Below are positions 62,351-64,000 of a DNA stretch of 64,000 nucleotides, in pieces. How positions within the stretch are numbered: the first letter of the stretch is position 1; every line of letters begins with the position of its first letter. The position numbers and the translations under genes were made by a program. The notes beneath the pieces were generated by a model, which saw nothing but the letters and a program-made list of their open reading frames with translations, was not told where the DNA came from and did no database searches. This stretch comes from JACKAQ01 sp020634975 [NCBI: Calditrichia bacterium]. GTDB lineage: Bacteria; Calditrichota; Calditrichia; RBG-13-44-9. Location: positions 102,423 through 166,422 of the forward strand of contig JACKAQ010000005.1 of assembly GCA_020634975.1 (NCBI GenBank). Direction: 5' to 3'.

Positions 62351-62910
62351 ATGACATTGTTCAACAACCGATTCCGGTCCGAACCGAACCGTTGGCAATG
62401 GTGGGATTATTCCGCACCGGGTTCCTATTTTATCACCGTATGCATATTGGACAAACATCCGTTGTTGGGGCAGATTATTGACGGCGAAATGCATCTGTCC
62501 GAATGCGGCGCCATCGTTGCCAAACAATTCCCGTTGATTGCGGAATATCACCCGCGCGTCCGGTTGGACGAATGGGTGATCATGCCCGATCATATCCATT
62601 GCATTATTACGTTGGGGATTATCAACATCACAACGGTATTGCCGTTGCCGGGGATAACACCGGTGGTGGTGATATATGCACAAGTCCAACCCCGCGACAT
62701 TAAACAATACCGCAAATGCCGTCGGATGATCATCCGATGTCATCGGCAAATTAAAATGCAAACGTCAAACAGATCAATCTGTTGATGAACACCCCGGACA
62801 AAAATTGGAACGATTACCACGATCGTCATCCGCAATAGCACCGAATATTGGCAATCAAACAATAATCATCAACAATCCCGAAAATGTGGGACAACCGACA
62901 ATAACGCGGC
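62351..62910 (+). pseudogene. REP-associated tyrosine transposase (RAYT/Y1, IS200-like), frameshifted at the C-terminus
   Basis: The first 90 residues read well: FRSEPNRWQWWDYSAPGSYF, HPLLGQIIDGEMHLSECGAIV, RLDEWVIMPDHIHCIITLG. The last contains the HUH motif His-Ile-His of Y1 single-strand transposases. Afterwards the frame shifts; pieces of the usual C-terminal block (IIRNSTEYWRIKQYIINNP pattern, recovered as 'NTPDKNW', 'STEYW' and 'INNPE' in different frames) reach about 62900. RAYTs bind and cut REP palindromes as single strands. Two palindromes sit directly before it and one after, the typical layout. In-frame portion 62351-62785 is 144 residues; the full gene would be about 180. Confidence 0.85.
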
Positions 62911-62935
62911 AATGATCGTAATGGTGCGTCGTAGA

Positions 62936-62951
62936 TAAAATTCGAATTTTA
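62936..62951. repeat. REP-like palindrome downstream of RAYT
   Basis: TAAAATTCGAATTTTA, a perfect 16-bp palindrome preceded by GTAGA as in copy 2 but with its right arm damaged. It bounds the RAYT gene on the right. Confidence 0.85.
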
Positions 62952-63009
62952 GTATTCAATTGGTTATCACCGCAACAAACCCCCGATCCCCCAACCCCCG
63001 ACCACAATA

Positions 63010-63215
63010 ATATTCACCGCCGAAAATGACGCCGTAAAAAATCCACCGCGATATTCACCGCCGAAAATGCCATCGTAAAAAAACCATCGCGATATTCACC
63101 CCCCAAAACGGCATCGTCAAAACGCACATCGCGATATCCACCGCCGATAACGGTATTGTAAAATTTACAAAGGCATATCCACCGCCGAAAATAACACTGT
63201 AAAAAAAACATCGCG
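63010..63215. repeat. Tandem repeat, five diverged 41-bp units
   Basis: Units start at 63010, 63051, 63092, 63134 and 63175 (41, 41, 42, 41, 41 bp). Each begins ATATTCACCGCCGAAAA (or ATATCCACCGCC) and ends near CATCGCG. A sixth partial unit starts at 63216. Divergence is about 15-30%. The minus frame across it gives a low-complexity product with 14-residue periodicity but the 41-bp unit is not a multiple of three. Confidence 0.9.
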
Positions 63216-63336
63216 ATTTCCCCGCTGATTCTGTCGCAAATCACCCCGCATATTGCCGTTTCTGCACCTTTCGCTTTGGCTCAATCCATATTATATTGAT
63301 GGAGCATGTAAATCGGATGTGTTCAAACACGACAAA

Positions 63337-63573
63337 ATGGATCAAACAATGAAACCATCAACAGCAAAACAGTCCCAATTAACGCCAGACCTGCCGGGAA
63401 AACTGGCAGCACCGGCGCAGCGGGCATTGACGAATGCGGGTATTACATCATTAAAGCAGCTCTCCGGGTTCCGCGAAAGCACGATCGCCGGGTTGCACGG
63501 CATCGGTAAAAACGCGCTTGAGCAACTGCGTCAGGCGTTAGCAAATGCCGGATTGTCTTTCGCTGAGGAATAA
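63337..63573 (+). CDS. Small helix-hairpin-helix / RNA polymerase alpha-CTD-like protein
   Basis: 78 residues from the ATG at 63337 (or 63349). One domain: LAAPAQRALTNAGITSLKQLSGFRESTIAGLHGIGKNALEQLRQALANAGLSF. The two HhH-like turns, TNAGITSLKQLS and LHGIGKNALEQL, match the alpha-subunit C-terminal domain and related small proteins that bind DNA without sequence specificity. Clear reading frame, unlike its left neighbours. No strong ribosome site, so the start is uncertain. A VOC-family gene follows 39 bases later, probably co-transcribed. Function unknown; the domain call is by motif. Confidence 0.75.
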   Translation: MDQTMKPSTAKQSQLTPDLPGKLAAPAQRALTNAGITSLKQLSGFRESTIAGLHGIGKNALEQLRQALANAGLSFAEE

Positions 63574-63612
63574 AAAAGTAGTGTGCCAAAACCAATCAGA
63601 AAGGACATTCAA

Positions 63613-63996
63613 ATGTTAACAGAAGCCAAAGCATTTAGCGGATTTTCCGTAAATGATATCCATACAGCCAAAAAATTTTACAGCCAAACGCTCGGTCTGG
63701 CAGTTGCGGAAGTGCCGGAAATGGGCGGTTTGCTGAAATTAGAGCTTGCGGGCGGCAACAATGTGTTGCTGTATGAAAAACCCGGTCATGCGCCGGCGAC
63801 ATACACCGTGCTCAATTTCCCGGTTGCAGATGTGGACAAAACCGTGGACGAACTGACCCGGCGCGGCGTGCAGTTCGAACAATATGGCGGCGAAATCGCC
63901 ACCGATACAAAAGGTGTGTTTCGCGGCGGCGGACCGTTGATTGCCTGGTTTACCGATCCGGCCGGCAATATTCTTTCGGTAATCGAGGATAAATAG
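63613..63996 (+). CDS. VOC-family protein (glyoxalase/bleomycin-resistance fold)
   Basis: 127 residues from the ATG at 63613, which has AAGGA 7 bases upstream. One VOC unit pair: [24 protein letters not shown] opens the first beta-alpha-beta-beta-beta module, and [19 protein letters not shown] closes the second, with metal-ligand-type residues His18-like and Glu near the end. VOC enzymes include glyoxalase I, extradiol dioxygenases and antibiotic-binding proteins; none can be chosen. The gene ends four bases before the window does. Confidence 0.92.
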   Translation: MLTEAKAFSGFSVNDIHTAKKFYSQTLGLAVAEVPEMGGLLKLELAGGNNVLLYEKPGHAPATYTVLNFPVADVDKTVDELTRRGVQFEQYGGEIATDTKGVFRGGGPLIAWFTDPAGNILSVIEDK

Positions 63997-64000
63997 AACC

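Noticed and set aside
63010-63215. CRISPR array
   Set aside because: Units are contiguous and diverged, without constant repeats separated by unique spacers, and no cas gene is present.
63014-63244. 76-codon minus-strand frame over the tandem repeats
   Set aside because: It exists because of the repeats; the 41-bp unit breaks phase and the product matches nothing.

Overview
The window looks like chromosomal DNA of a Gram-negative bacterium of the FCB group. Calditrichota or a close relative is my best guess; this is inference, not proof. Supporting signs are a complete LPS/outer-membrane biogenesis block (TamB, BamA, Skp, LpxD, LpxA), an LpxC-FabZ fusion protein, a type IX secretion (T9SS) C-terminal sorting domain, two TonB-dependent receptors with carboxypeptidase-regulatory N-domains, many lipoproteins and Omp85-type barrels. 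No rRNA, tRNA or CRISPR array was recognised.

Layout. 0-4.5 kb (minus): a PilM-like actin-fold protein cut by the left edge, a long helical membrane-anchored protein, an esterase and Asd. 4.8-17.7 kb (plus): a polysaccharide deacetylase with an N-terminal cysteine/histidine cluster, then tamB, a GNAT acetyltransferase, bamA, skp, lpxD, lpxC-fabZ and lpxA, which together build lipid A and insert outer-membrane proteins. 17.7-20.7 kb (minus): an Omp85-like barrel overlapping by 4 bp a lipoprotein with kinase-like residues. 20.9-22.4 kb (plus): an ECF sigma factor, its probable anti-sigma factor and a small membrane protein. 22.5-26.1 kb (minus): a lipoprotein hydrolase, a barrel protein and a frameshifted T9SS cargo protein.

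26.1-35.7 kb (minus) is an acyl-metabolism island: CoA ligase, MaoC hydratase, a KASIII-like enzyme, FabG, a GbsR/MarR regulator, a sodium:solute symporter, a TonB-dependent receptor and an alpha/beta hydrolase. It reads as uptake plus activation and condensation of an unidentified carboxylic acid or lipid. 36.2-47.4 kb: photolyase, a tandem AP2-like protein, NUDIX hydrolase, glycerophosphodiesterase, a beta-lactamase-fold/TPR lipoprotein, a second TonB receptor, a vanadium-haloperoxidase-like lipoprotein and a methyltransferase. 47.6-51.2 kb: GH2 and GH5 glycoside hydrolases. 51.6-58.4 kb (plus): an ABC ATPase, a giant permease fused to an M1 aminopeptidase, and a LytS/LytTR-type two-component pair.

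From about 57.2 to 62.9 kb the sequence changes character. Every recognisable gene there (histidine kinase, response regulator, a minus-strand hypothetical, a GNAT, a REP-associated transposase) is broken by indels. Where the lost base can be deduced it usually lies in a homopolymer run, which points to sequencing or assembly error more than natural decay. In the middle sits a 2.5-kb AT-rich block (about 59.18-61.69 kb) with no normal ORFs. The transposase is flanked by near-perfect palindromes built around AATTC-GAATT, one of which recurs at 58.4 kb. A degenerate 41-bp tandem repeat follows, and the window ends in two intact small genes (a helix-hairpin-helix/alpha-CTD-like protein and a VOC-family protein). 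Dispersed palindromic repeats of a GTCATTCC...GGAATGAC type and MITE-like inverted repeats occupy several intergenic gaps.
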